A DNA stretch of 14,511 bases from a bacterium (GCA_029945985.1 JAQSDP010000448.1:1-14511), one strand, 5' to 3'. Shown: positions 1-7,987, numbered from the stretch's first letter. The notes: generated by a model not told the origin, from the letters alone. Numbers and translations are program-made.

Positions 1-76
1 AAAATCATGCATCTACCCACGCGCGTTTTACGTAAAAGGCCCGTCTGCGTTAACTTCTAACAAGTCAGAATGCTGA
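1..76 (+). other. Possible 3' end of an upstream gene
   Basis: Two + strand frames are open from the window edge. Frame 2 stays open to a TGA at 74-76, overlapping the ATG at 70 by seven bases, as in a translationally coupled operon. Frame 1 stays open to a TAA at 58-60. Frame 3 closes at once. Either of the first two could be the tail of a gene in the same operon as the membrane protein that follows. The stretch is too short to decide, and no family can be read from it. Confidence 0.25.
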
Positions 77-2022
77 TCTCTCTATTAATTGTTGCGGCCA
101 TTACCGCGGGCGGGCTCGGGCTTACCTACCTGATCGAACGGGACGAGCCCCTGCTCTGGCGCATTGCTGCGGGGAATGTGATCGGCTCGGCCATCTTTGG
201 AACGGTTGGGTTTTGTCTCGCGATGGCCTTTGGCCTGAATGCCGAGACCGTTATGGCCTCGCTGATAATTGTTTTCGCCGCTGGATTTATCGTCGTGCGC
301 GGCGAGCGTCGGAATCGGTTTGATCACGACCTCGCCAAAGCCCGCGGGAAGATCCAGGGATCGAACACCGCCAAGATCCTACCGTTTTTTTATTACGCTG
401 GATTCCTGATCTTGCTGGTGTTTTTCTTCGACCGGGCAATGATCCAGACCGATCAGGGAATTTTTACTGGTGGGTCAAATAATCTCGGAGACCTGCCATT
501 TCACCTCGGTGCTATCTACAGTTTTTCGGAAGGAATGAACTTTCCTCCAGAGAATCCCAACTGGGCCGGAGCCACGTTTTCATACCCGTTTATTCCGGAT
601 CTCATCACCGCGAGCTTCTTAAAGCTGGGCATCAGTGTGAGAGATGCGATGTTCATTCAGAACGTCTCGTGGGCGTTTTCTCTATTGGTGCTATTGGAAG
701 CATTTGTACGGCGATCGACAGGCCTGAAGAATGTCGCGAAGCTTGCTCCGGTGCTGCTATTCTTCAGTGGCGGGCTTGGTTTCATTTGGTTCCTCGGCTC
801 GACGGACGGCTTGTGGAACCTGACCAAGGACTACACGATCGGCGACGAATTCCGCTGGGGCAACTCGTTGACAACACTCTTTCTAACCCAACGAAGCCTG
901 TTGCTTGGAATGCCCATCACCCTGATCGTTCTGGGATTTTTATGGAGATGTTTCGCCCCACAGGACATTAATAAAAGGGCCGACTTCCTAGCTGCCATAA
1001 CTCTCGGGATCTTAGCCGGCTGCCTTCCGCTTATTCATCTTCATTCGTTAGCCGTCCTTTTCGTGGTCAGCGTTTTCGTGCTCGCAATGAATCGGAACCG
1101 TTGGCGAGAGGTCGTTGCCTTCGGTATCGGGGCAAGCGCCATCGCTATTCCTGAGCTTTTATGGTCAATGTCGGGCAGTGCGACACGAGCTAGCGAATTC
1201 CTCGCGTGGCATTTCGGCTTCGATTCGCGTGATACGAATATTTTTTTGTTTTGGATCAAGAATACAGGGCTCTTCGTACCGCTGATCGCGTTCGGGATCT
1301 ATCTTCTATATCGGCCGCAAACCAACGAGAGTATTGTAAAGAAAAAGGAAAAGGATAAAACGAAGAGAGAACGCGAGGACGCATTGAACCCGGCTTCACG
1401 ATTCGGCCTCGTATATTTCTACATCCCATTTGTGTTCCTTTTTCTGCTTGCAAACGTGGCGAAACTGGCTCCGTGGGAATGGGACAACATCAAAGTTCTG
1501 ATCTATTGGTTTGTGGGATCGCTGCCATTCGTCGTCATTGCACTTGCCTGGATGTGGCAAAAGGAAACGAGCTGGAAAGTAGTTGCAGTACTGGCCGTTG
1601 TAATTCTCACGGCGTCCGGCGGGCTCGATGTTTGGCGGACGGTATCGGCGCAGATCAACTATCCCGTATTCTCGCCAGATGCTATCGCGGTCGCGGGCCG
1701 GATCAGAGCTGTAACCCCTCCTCGTTCGATGTTTCTGAATGCCCCGACATACAATTCTGCCGTCGTGCTGACAGGCCGCCGTTCGCTGATGCGATATCCC
1801 GGACATCTGTCTTCGCACGGCATCGACTATATGGGTCGCGAAGAGGACGTGAAAAAGATCTATCGAGGCGGGCCGGAAGCTATCGGATTGATGGAAAAAT
1901 ACGGAATAGAATACGTGATGATATCGCCTGAAGAGCGAGAAATGAGCCCGAATCAGGAGTATTTTTCACGATTCCCGATCGTCGCCCAATCGGGCCAGTA
2001 TCGCGTTCACAGGATCAAGTAG
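70..2022 (+). CDS. Multi-pass membrane protein, GT-C glycosyltransferase-like
   Basis: A 650-residue integral membrane protein with roughly 12-13 hydrophobic segments between residues 1 and 525 (for example 1-20, 32-54, 58-76, 104-120, 224-243, 277-292, 306-340, 347-365, 399-414, 447-464, 478-495, 503-517), then a soluble domain of about 125 residues. The first large loop carries GDLPFHLG (140-147), an acidic motif placed where GT-C enzymes keep their catalytic acid. A Lys/Glu-rich loop lies at 423-437. The C-terminal stretch RYPGHLSSHG (575-584) and KYGIEYVMISPEER (610-623) resembles the tails of YYY/DUF2298-type and other membrane glycosyltransferases. It lies 3 nt upstream of a TIGR03663-type gene, so the two probably act together on lipid-linked sugars. 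The start is the first ATG; there is no strong ribosome binding site. The substrate is unknown and the family assignment is by resemblance only. Confidence 0.8.
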   Translation: MLISLLIVAAITAGGLGLTYLIERDEPLLWRIAAGNVIGSAIFGTVGFCLAMAFGLNAETVMASLIIVFAAGFIVVRGERRNRFDHDLAKARGKIQGSNTAKILPFFYYAGFLILLVFFFDRAMIQTDQGIFTGGSNNLGDLPFHLGAIYSFSEGMNFPPENPNWAGATFSYPFIPDLITASFLKLGISVRDAMFIQNVSWAFSLLVLLEAFVRRSTGLKNVAKLAPVLLFFSGGLGFIWFLGSTDGLWNLTKDYTIGDEFRWGNSLTTLFLTQRSLLLGMPITLIVLGFLWRCFAPQDINKRADFLAAITLGILAGCLPLIHLHSLAVLFVVSVFVLAMNRNRWREVVAFGIGASAIAIPELLWSMSGSATRASEFLAWHFGFDSRDTNIFLFWIKNTGLFVPLIAFGIYLLYRPQTNESIVKKKEKDKTKREREDALNPASRFGLVYFYIPFVFLFLLANVAKLAPWEWDNIKVLIYWFVGSLPFVVIALAWMWQKETSWKVVAVLAVVILTASGGLDVWRTVSAQINYPVFSPDAIAVAGRIRAVTPPRSMFLNAPTYNSAVVLTGRRSLMRYPGHLSSHGIDYMGREEDVKKIYRGGPEAIGLMEKYGIEYVMISPEEREMSPNQEYFSRFPIVAQSGQYRVHRIK

Positions 2023-2025
2023 AAG

Positions 2026-3996
2026 ATGACGGAAGAAGCGGAAAAGCCTACCGAAAATGAGAAGCCATCGCAGTTGATGTGGTTCGTGTCGTGCGGCCTC
2101 GTGACGCTGCTCGCAACTTTTCTTCGCTTCTATTGGCTTGGCCTAAAGCCCTTTCACCACGACGAAGGCGTTAACGGATGGTTTCTCACAAACCTCTTTC
2201 GCGACGGTGTCTATAAATACGACCCCGCTAACTATCACGGTCCGACTCTTTATTATATTTCGCTCGCGTTCGCCGACGTGTTCGGGTTGGACACGATCGC
2301 AATTCGTTGGAGCGTTGCGATCTGGGGTGTGCTCATCGTTGTGCTCGCGTTCTACCTACGGCCTTACATCGGGCAAGTCGGCTCATTAGCTGCAGCGGCA
2401 TTCCTCGCGATCTCGCCAGGGATGGTTTATATTTCCCGGTACTTTATTCACGAGATCTTCTTCGTCTTTCTAGCGATAGGATTTCTACTCGCGGTGCTGA
2501 TGTTCATGGATCGTGAGCGGCCGGGGCTCGGCTCGATCACGTGGATGGCTCTCTTGCTGCTCGTTTGTGTCTCGCCACCTGCGATGTATCTGCCGCACCA
2601 GTTTGCGGGAGAGAGTGTCGCGATGCTTTGGTTTATCAGGCTCGGCCTTTTTGCATTCGCGGGTGCGTTGGTCTTTTTTCTCATCAAGTTATTGCTCGAG
2701 TGGAATGGCGGCCGGCCTATCTATTTACTCCTCGCTTCGGCCTGTGTCGCCCTGATGTTTGCCACGAAAGAGACGTCGTTTATCACCCTCGGCACCATGG
2801 CGATCGCATGCGTGTGCATTTGGGCACGGGAGAGGATCAACGAAGCCGCGGACAAAAAAGAGTTCCCTTTGAGGATTCTCGGTGCAGCCGCAGCTGGGTC
2901 AATATTGTTCGCATTTGCGATCTCGCGCCGCTTGCCTGAGATCGCCACTGATTTCGGCAAGCGGTCGTTCGACATACTTGGAGCGGGCTCGGCGGATACC
3001 TTTACGAATCTGTTCTATTTGATCGTTGCTGTCGTCCCGCCAGCGTTGGTCTATCTCATATACACCTTCGACGCTGGCGGCGATCATGTAGAGCCGGAAG
3101 CGACACTCTCGCTCAGATCATTCCGCGATGGGATCGGCTCCGGGCAGAACCAGCTTCTGCTGATAACCGCTTCAGCAACTCTGATCATCTACCTGATCGT
3201 ACTATTCTTCTCGTCCTTCTTTACCTACGCCGATGGAGTGAAAGGGTTCTTCGAAGCCTATGAGATCTGGACGAAGACGGGCAGCAAGGATCACACCCAG
3301 AACGGTATCTGGGCATATATCGACTGGGGCTTGAAATCGGACGGGCCGATCATGATCCTCGCACTTGTGGGGACGGTGGTGGCGTTGGTGCGAGGGAAGA
3401 ATCGGGTCGCCATGTTCGCCGGTCTCTGGGCCATTGGGCTGTTTCTCGCGTATACCATTATTCCTTACAAGACGCCGTGGCTCGCGCTGAGTTTTCTGCT
3501 GCCGATGTGTATTGCCGCGGGGCATCTCATCGGCGAGATCGTCGATTCCAAAAACAATTCTCTGCAGGGGATCGGACTGCTGCTCGCCGCCGGGTCCTTG
3601 GCGGTACTTGCCTATCTGACCTATGACCTGAACTTCGTCCGATATGACGACGAAGACGCTCCGATGGTCTACGCTCACACGAGCCGAGAGTTCCTCGACA
3701 TGATCCGGGACATCGAACGGTTTGCCGAATCGAGCGGCAGAGGGAAGGATGCTGCGATCGACATCGTGTCACCCGATTACTGGCCGATGGTCTGGTATAT
3801 GAAGGACTATCCCAAGGCGATCTTCCATGGAAAGATCACCGATTCTACCGCCGAAATGATCGTCGCCAAGAAGGGCGAGCAGGATAACGAAGTGATGCGG
3901 CGTTACTCAGCTAACTACGACTACTACGCCTCCTATCATCTGCGGTCGGGCGTCGACCTCGTGCTCCTTGTTCGGAAAGATCTCAGCCAGCGGTGA
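2026..3996 (+). CDS. TIGR03663/Agl23-like membrane glycosyltransferase
   Basis: A 656-residue polytopic membrane protein that I recognise as TIGR03663 (annotated 'flippase activity-associated protein Agl23'), related to GT39/GT-C mannosyltransferases. After a cytoplasmic tail and the first helix (about 18-37) comes the diagnostic loop: FHHDEGVNGWFL (43-54) with the acidic pair D46/E47, then YDPANYHGPTLYY (65-77). PGMVYISRYFIHE (131-143) is the conserved second block. About a dozen helices follow, and a soluble tail begins near residue 540. Proteins of this group are expected to move sugars from polyprenyl-phosphate donors on the outer face of the membrane. The ATG lies 3 nt after the previous stop, with AGGA at 2011-2014 as a weak ribosome binding site, so it is cotranscribed with the preceding membrane protein. 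The family call is firm; the acceptor and pathway (cell wall polymer or protein glycosylation) cannot be read. Confidence 0.85.
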   Translation: MTEEAEKPTENEKPSQLMWFVSCGLVTLLATFLRFYWLGLKPFHHDEGVNGWFLTNLFRDGVYKYDPANYHGPTLYYISLAFADVFGLDTIAIRWSVAIWGVLIVVLAFYLRPYIGQVGSLAAAAFLAISPGMVYISRYFIHEIFFVFLAIGFLLAVLMFMDRERPGLGSITWMALLLLVCVSPPAMYLPHQFAGESVAMLWFIRLGLFAFAGALVFFLIKLLLEWNGGRPIYLLLASACVALMFATKETSFITLGTMAIACVCIWARERINEAADKKEFPLRILGAAAAGSILFAFAISRRLPEIATDFGKRSFDILGAGSADTFTNLFYLIVAVVPPALVYLIYTFDAGGDHVEPEATLSLRSFRDGIGSGQNQLLLITASATLIIYLIVLFFSSFFTYADGVKGFFEAYEIWTKTGSKDHTQNGIWAYIDWGLKSDGPIMILALVGTVVALVRGKNRVAMFAGLWAIGLFLAYTIIPYKTPWLALSFLLPMCIAAGHLIGEIVDSKNNSLQGIGLLLAAGSLAVLAYLTYDLNFVRYDDEDAPMVYAHTSREFLDMIRDIERFAESSGRGKDAAIDIVSPDYWPMVWYMKDYPKAIFHGKITDSTAEMIVAKKGEQDNEVMRRYSANYDYYASYHLRSGVDLVLLVRKDLSQR

Positions 3997-5685
3997 TCAG
4001 ATCCTAATGTTTCCGATCTTCTCCGGCTTCTTGTCCGAACCCGGCTTCAGGTATGGAGCCTCGTCCTGAGTTCGTTTTATCGACTCCTTCGACGAATGCC
4101 ACTTCATCCACTCAGAGGGTGCATCGAAAGTTTCACCGCCGTGCTCGGTCAAACGCGGCCGGATGCGGCACATGACAGGCGTGTTGACGCCGACTCCACA
4201 GATGATCGCCTGGCCTTTGGTTAACGCCGGCAGCTCGGCAAGCATCTCGCGGCCGGCACCCTCGACCGATTGAGCGACCGTTTGCTGGTCGATCGGGTTG
4301 ACGATCCGCATGATGATCTGCGTCATACATTGCGATAGCACGTCCTGATCGAGCTTGCCGGGACGTTGCGTGATCAGTCCGATGCCGACGCCGAACTTGC
4401 GGCCTTCGCTCAGGATCTGGCGGAGGACGTGAGTCGAGACGACGCTGGCTCCGGCGGGTGCGAAGCGGTGGGCTTCTTCGAGCAAGGTGAACACAGGGTA
4501 GTCGAGAAAATTCTCGCCGCTCGTAGCCTCTTCGCGCGTGGTTGCCATTCGGGCTTTGTTAACGCGGCGGAGAAGTGTGCCGACGATAACTTGCTGCTCG
4601 TGCTGTTCGATGTTGGAAAGCTGCAGAATGGTGACGCGGCCGGGTTTGTAGAGTTCCTGGAGCTGCAGATGGTCGTGAGCGTGGAAGATGCCGCTGTCGC
4701 GGTCAAAGCGAGAGTCGAGTCGCCAAAGCAAGCCTTGGATCGACGAAACATTTCCGCCGTCCCCCGCCTCTTTGTCGTTGCCGTACTGCTGCCGCTGGAC
4801 TTCTTCACGGAGGTCGAAATAGTTGTACAGATAGTCGCGGCGTCCCTCGGCCTTTAGCCGGTCCTGAAGGCTGCGAAATGCCTGACCGAGATAATGAAGC
4901 ATCTTGTCCGAAGTTCCTTCGGGAAGCAGGTACTTGATATCGGCCTCAGTAAGTGTCGAGAAGCGAACTTTGATCTTGTCAGGCGTGAAGATCTTCACTT
5001 CAGGCTGATACCCGTCTGCTCCGGCGAACTGCGAATCGCCCTGGATGGTCGAGAGCGTGTGATATTCGCCGTGGGGGTCGACTATCAGGACTGCCGCTCG
5101 GTTGTGCTGCTGCATCAGCTCTTCGATGAAAACGCCCGCCGTGTAGGATTTACCGGAACCGGTCGACGCGAGGATCGCGAGATGGGTGGAAACCACATCG
5201 CGGACTGAAAGTACGATCGGCACCTCGCCGGGCTCGCGGGTCAGGAGGCTGCCGATGTGAGCCGATCCGGTCTCGCCGATCCGACGTGGACTCAGCATCT
5301 CGCCGAGGGTTTCGCTCGAGGCCAGATAGACGCCGTCGCCAGGCTGCGGCGGGATGCGGGGATTTACGAAATCGCCGAGCTTATGGCTGAAGTAGCCGAT
5401 CGCCGAGGCCGTTATCTCGTAGATCTCGGTGTCGCCCTCGATGCCGATCATCAATGCGATGGCCGATGGTGGGGTGAGAGGATCGGCGAAAAATGAATCG
5501 GGAAGATTCTTCGCGAGCTTTCGATCCTTTACCGTCCCGATTATCCTCCGCTGCTCGCCGGCAATCTCAGCCGAGTAATAGACAAACTCGCCGATCCGCA
5601 TGCGGTTGTTGTCGCGGGTGATGAAGATAAAGTCGTGCGGCTCTTTGCCCGGGCCTTTGACGGTTCCTGCGAGAAAATCTGACAT
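3997..5685 (-). CDS. HerA-like hexameric ATPase (DUF87, HAS-barrel)
   Basis: From the chosen ATG this is a 562-residue FtsK/HerA-class DNA-translocating ATPase. The order is a HAS-barrel (about 14-100), then the RecA-like core with Walker A STGSGKS (174-180), DPHGEY (203-208) right after the strand that typifies HerA, Walker B LLEEAHRF (401-408), and the sensor/arginine region SEGRKFG (426-432) with TQRPGKLD (439-446). HerA proteins form hexameric rings that pump duplex DNA, usually with the nuclease NurA, in end resection or defence. No NurA, SIR2 or other partner is adjacent. The reading frame stays open upstream to 5829, but that start would overlap the divergent kinase gene. An ATG at 5742 (581 aa) is possible. 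I prefer 5685 because TGC-TATAAT lies 7 nt upstream of it, as in a leaderless transcript. The stop codon abuts that of the convergent glycosyltransferase. Confidence 0.85.
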   Translation of the reverse strand: MSDFLAGTVKGPGKEPHDFIFITRDNNRMRIGEFVYYSAEIAGEQRRIIGTVKDRKLAKNLPDSFFADPLTPPSAIALMIGIEGDTEIYEITASAIGYFSHKLGDFVNPRIPPQPGDGVYLASSETLGEMLSPRRIGETGSAHIGSLLTREPGEVPIVLSVRDVVSTHLAILASTGSGKSYTAGVFIEELMQQHNRAAVLIVDPHGEYHTLSTIQGDSQFAGADGYQPEVKIFTPDKIKVRFSTLTEADIKYLLPEGTSDKMLHYLGQAFRSLQDRLKAEGRRDYLYNYFDLREEVQRQQYGNDKEAGDGGNVSSIQGLLWRLDSRFDRDSGIFHAHDHLQLQELYKPGRVTILQLSNIEQHEQQVIVGTLLRRVNKARMATTREEATSGENFLDYPVFTLLEEAHRFAPAGASVVSTHVLRQILSEGRKFGVGIGLITQRPGKLDQDVLSQCMTQIIMRIVNPIDQQTVAQSVEGAGREMLAELPALTKGQAIICGVGVNTPVMCRIRPRLTEHGGETFDAPSEWMKWHSSKESIKRTQDEAPYLKPGSDKKPEKIGNIRI

Positions 5686-5692
5686 CCCGCGG

Positions 5693-5698
5693 ATTATA
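5693..5698 (-). promoter_or_regulatory. Extended -10 box for the HerA-like gene
   Basis: On the - strand this reads TATAAT preceded by TGC, a perfect extended -10 element, ending 7 nt before the ATG at 5685. No Shine-Dalgarno sequence precedes that ATG and no good -35 is visible 16-18 nt upstream. If it is used, transcription would begin at or next to the start codon. The same bases would be coding if translation started at 5742. Confidence 0.45.
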
Positions 5699-5764
5699 GC
5701 ATCGCGTGCGGCGTCAGTCGTTTCGTCAGTCGATAGATTCATTTCGTCACAAGTAGTTTGGTGG

Positions 5765-5770
5765 TAACAT
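5765..5770 (+). promoter_or_regulatory. TAACAT -10-like box for the sensor kinase gene
   Basis: TAACAT preceded by TGG (a TGn extension) ends 6 nt before the GTG at 5777. There is no convincing Shine-Dalgarno sequence for that GTG. The hexamer matches TATAAT at four of six positions. It lies back to back with the HerA-like promoter in the short divergent intergenic region. Confidence 0.35.
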
Positions 5771-5776
5771 CGGCGG

Positions 5777-6922
5777 GTGGTAGTAATCAAACCGATGGCA
5801 TCACCAGTTTCGAGCAGACGGCGGGCCACGAAATGGCTCCTGATCTTTGGTGTTTGGACACTCTTCGGATTGTTCTTCGCGAGCCAATTTGCGCTTCAAA
5901 ATCAGCTTTCGGAGAATCCGATATCGTTTTGGCGAATACTTTCGTGGCAGCTTTCGTCGGGATATGCCTGGTTCCTGGCCAGCCCGTTGATCTTCTGGCT
6001 CAGCAAGAAATACGCGTTCGATGACGGCAAGTGGAAAGCCTCGGTGCCGATCCATGTGGTGGCCAGCGTTGTGGTCGCGTTGGGCATTCTGTGCGTCGAC
6101 GCTTACGTGCTGCCGAAGCTCGGTTATTTGGCCCGGTTCAATCTCAACTCCTATTGGGAAACATATAAGATCCTTTTCTTCGTCAACTTTCATTTTTCGA
6201 TCGCGATCTATTGGGGCACGGTTGCGATTCATCAAGCAATCCTCAATTACCGCAAATATCGCGAGCGTGAATTGCAGACTTCGCAGCTTGAGGCTCGGCT
6301 GGCTCAATCGCGGCTGCAGGTTTTGAAGATGCAGCTTCATCCGCATTTTCTCTTTAATACGCTCAACGCGATCTCCGAACTTGTTCATCGCGATCCCGAT
6401 ATTGCCGACAAGATGCTTACGGATCTCTCCGATCTGTTGCGGATGTCGTTTGAGAATCTCGAGGTTCAAGAAATTCCGCTTAAACAAGAGCTCGAGTTTC
6501 TGCGTAAGTACCTTGAGATCGAGCAGACGCGGTTCCATGACAGGCTGGAGGTGAAGATGGACATCGCGACAGATACGCTGGATGCAAGCGTGCCAAACAT
6601 GATCTTACAGCCGCTGGTGGAGAATGCGATCAAGCATGGGATTTCGCCTAAGGCTGAAGGTGGGCATATCAACATCGGAGCCTCGCGAAACGATGGCCAC
6701 CTGCATTTGTCGGTGAGCGATGACGGTGTGGGAATGCCATCGAATGATGCGAAGCTGATCGCGGAGGGCGTGGGGCTTTCGAATACGCGGCGGCGACTGA
6801 AGCACCTGTACGGTGAAGGGCATAAGTTTCAGTTGACGCCTGAGGGAGATCATGGCGTAAACGTGGTGCTCGATATTCCGTATAAGCAGTACAAGGAAGT
6901 GCCTCGGACGATAGAGGATTGA
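5777..6922 (+). CDS. LytS/YehU-type sensor histidine kinase
   Basis: A 381-residue membrane sensor kinase of the His_kinase (PF06580) class. Four predicted membrane helices (about 20-40, 60-78, 88-111, 131-153) form a compact sensor with almost no extracytoplasmic domain. A coiled-coil-like linker (157-180) leads to QLHPHFLFNTLN (186-197), with H190 the expected phosphoacceptor. The ATPase domain shows PLVENAIKHG (279-288; N-box N283), DDGVGM (315-320) and GVGLSNTRRRL (331-341). The response regulator begins 3 nt downstream, so the two form one operon and one signalling pair. The start is GTG; an in-frame ATG at 5795 would drop six residues. GTG is preferred because of the TAnnnT box 6 nt upstream. 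The signal cannot be inferred from the sequence. Confidence 0.9.
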   Translation: MVVIKPMASPVSSRRRATKWLLIFGVWTLFGLFFASQFALQNQLSENPISFWRILSWQLSSGYAWFLASPLIFWLSKKYAFDDGKWKASVPIHVVASVVVALGILCVDAYVLPKLGYLARFNLNSYWETYKILFFVNFHFSIAIYWGTVAIHQAILNYRKYRERELQTSQLEARLAQSRLQVLKMQLHPHFLFNTLNAISELVHRDPDIADKMLTDLSDLLRMSFENLEVQEIPLKQELEFLRKYLEIEQTRFHDRLEVKMDIATDTLDASVPNMILQPLVENAIKHGISPKAEGGHINIGASRNDGHLHLSVSDDGVGMPSNDAKLIAEGVGLSNTRRRLKHLYGEGHKFQLTPEGDHGVNVVLDIPYKQYKEVPRTIED

Positions 6923-6925
6923 CGC

Positions 6926-7693
6926 GTGAAACTCAGGACGCTCATAGTCGATGACGAACCTTTGGCCCGCGAGCGGATCAAGCGGTTTCTGCGTGACGAG
7001 ACGGATGTCGACATCATCGGCGAGTGCGGCAACGGCACGGACGCGGTCGCGTCGATCAAGAATGACTCTCCGGATCTCGTTTTTCTCGACATTCAAATGC
7101 CGGAGAAGACCGGTTTCGACGTGGTCAAATCGCTGAACGGCGGGAAGATGCCGGCGATCGTATTTGTCACGGCGTATGACCAATACGCCCTGCAGGCATT
7201 CGACGTGCACGCACTTGATTATCTGCTGAAGCCTTTCACCCGTGAGCGGATCCATCGAGCGGTGTCGCGGGCTCGCGAATCGATCGAGAACCGGCGGATG
7301 GGCAACATCGACGAACGGCTGATCTCGCTGATCGCCGATCTGAAGCAGGAGAAGAAGTACCTTGAACGGCTGGTGGTAAAGACGACGGGCCGGGTTTTCT
7401 TCCTGCGCGTCGACGAGATCGACTGGATCGAGGCCGCGGGCAACTACGTTAAGCTTCACGTCGGCCGGGAGACGCATATGATCCGCGAGACGATGAACGG
7501 GATCGAGGGCAAGCTCGACCCGGACAAGTTCCTGCGGATCCACCGCTCGACGGTCGTCCACATAGACCGCATCAAAGAACTCCACCCGATGTTCTCGGGC
7601 GATTACGCCGTCATTCTTCGCGACGGATTCGAGCTCGCCTTGAGCCGGAATTACCGCGAACGCTTTCTCGAACTCTTCGAAAACCAGGCGTAA
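6926..7693 (+). CDS. LytTR-family response regulator
   Basis: A 255-residue regulator with an N-terminal receiver domain (2-120) and a C-terminal LytTR DNA-binding domain (about 148-250). Receiver residues are all present: acidic pocket D9/D10, phosphoacceptor D55 in VFLDIQMP, T82 and K102 in LLKPF. The LytTR domain shows IDWIEAAGNYVKLH (165-178) and FLRIHRSTVVHIDRI (202-216), typical of the AlgR/AgrA/LytR beta-type DNA-binding fold. It starts with GTG, with AGAGG at 6913-6917 lying 8 nt upstream inside the end of the kinase gene. The 3-nt gap and shared strand make it the cognate partner of the LytS-like kinase. Its targets are unknown; candidates are its own operon and the secreted-protein gene downstream. 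Confidence 0.92.
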   Translation: MKLRTLIVDDEPLARERIKRFLRDETDVDIIGECGNGTDAVASIKNDSPDLVFLDIQMPEKTGFDVVKSLNGGKMPAIVFVTAYDQYALQAFDVHALDYLLKPFTRERIHRAVSRARESIENRRMGNIDERLISLIADLKQEKKYLERLVVKTTGRVFFLRVDEIDWIEAAGNYVKLHVGRETHMIRETMNGIEGKLDPDKFLRIHRSTVVHIDRIKELHPMFSGDYAVILRDGFELALSRNYRERFLELFENQA

Positions 7694-7727
7694 GTTGTTT
7701 GAGTCGAGTCATTTCGTGAGGGTCAAT

Positions 7728-7745
7728 TTGAGTCATTTGAATCAA
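7728..7745. promoter_or_regulatory. Candidate operator: imperfect palindrome and direct repeat
   Basis: TTGAGTCATTTGAATCAA is an inverted repeat with 7-nt arms and one mismatch per arm around ATTT. Its left part, GAGTCATTT, also occurs as a direct copy at 7706-7714, 24 nt upstream. Paired sites about two helical turns apart are common for LytTR regulators, but the bases do not match the usual LytTR consensus well. A regulatory role is speculative. Confidence 0.2.
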
Positions 7746-7854
7746 GATCTAGAACTTACGGGCCTCGACTTAAAGTCCCACCTTAGGACGGCATATAAAC
7801 TCTAAATATCAACGATCGGCGGCAAATCAGGACTCGCCGGTTTGGTAGATTGCC

Positions 7855-7974
7855 ATGGATGGAATGCTGTGTCAATGCACGCTTTCGTGCGCGGAGTGCG
7901 AAATGGGTAAACTTGTGGTCTGCGACCTGCATCTAATCTTGAGCCCATCAACTCTTCCCGAATCCCCCGTTTAA
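7855..7974 (+). CDS. Tiny Cys-rich ORF (39 aa), tentative
   Basis: An ATG at 7855 opens a 39-codon frame ending in TAA at 7972-7974, 13 nt before the ATG of the secreted Gly-rich protein. The predicted peptide has five cysteines in its first 23 residues, in the order CQC, SCAEC, then VVC, an arrangement that could bind a metal. There is no Shine-Dalgarno sequence for the first ATG. The in-frame ATG at 7864 is preceded by GGATGGA, which could serve as one. A 40-codon open frame can arise by chance. It could also act as a leader ORF controlling the next gene. Confidence 0.25.
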   Translation: MDGMLCQCTLSCAECEMGKLVVCDLHLILSPSTLPESPV

Positions 7975-7978
7975 ATTT

Positions 7979-7983
7979 GGAGG
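7979..7983 (+). promoter_or_regulatory. Strong ribosome binding site (GGAGG)
   Basis: GGAGG ends 4 nt before the ATG at 7988. It is the strongest Shine-Dalgarno sequence in the window and fixes the start of the secreted-protein gene. It contrasts with the many genes here that have none. Confidence 0.8.
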
Positions 7984-7987
7984 AAAT

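Larger units (their letters stand above)
7694..7987 (+). other. Intergenic and leader region with small repeats
   Basis: This gap of about 290 nt separates the response regulator from the secreted-protein gene. It holds a GAGTCATTT direct repeat (7706-7714 and 7730-7738, start-to-start 24 nt). The second copy lies in an imperfect palindrome, TTGAGTCATTTGAATCAA (7728-7745). A TATAAA hexamer lies at 7794-7799 without a recognisable -35. A small perfect hairpin, GCACG-CTTT-CGTGC, occupies 7877-7890, inside a small Cys-rich ORF. I see no intrinsic terminator after the response regulator. Confidence 0.5.

Noticed and set aside
4366..4857. 163-codon open frame on the + strand opposite the HerA-like gene
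   Set aside because: It is antisense to the conserved ATPase core (Walker motifs on the other strand), has no start signal, and arises from GC-biased codon use.
5686..5829. N-terminal extension of the HerA-like frame
   Set aside because: It would overlap the divergent kinase start, adds no family-conserved residues, and the TGCTATAAT box lies inside it.
5801..6538. 245-codon open frame on the - strand opposite the sensor kinase
   Set aside because: The opposite strand encodes an unmistakable LytS-type kinase; this frame shows no recognisable domain and would also overlap the divergent intergenic region.
6605..7585. 326-codon open frame on the - strand across the kinase and response regulator
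   Set aside because: It spans two well-conserved genes on the + strand and is a codon-bias shadow.
7815..7838. CGGCG/CGCCG hairpin as a terminator for the response regulator
   Set aside because: Five pairs with a long loop and no run of T; too weak to call.
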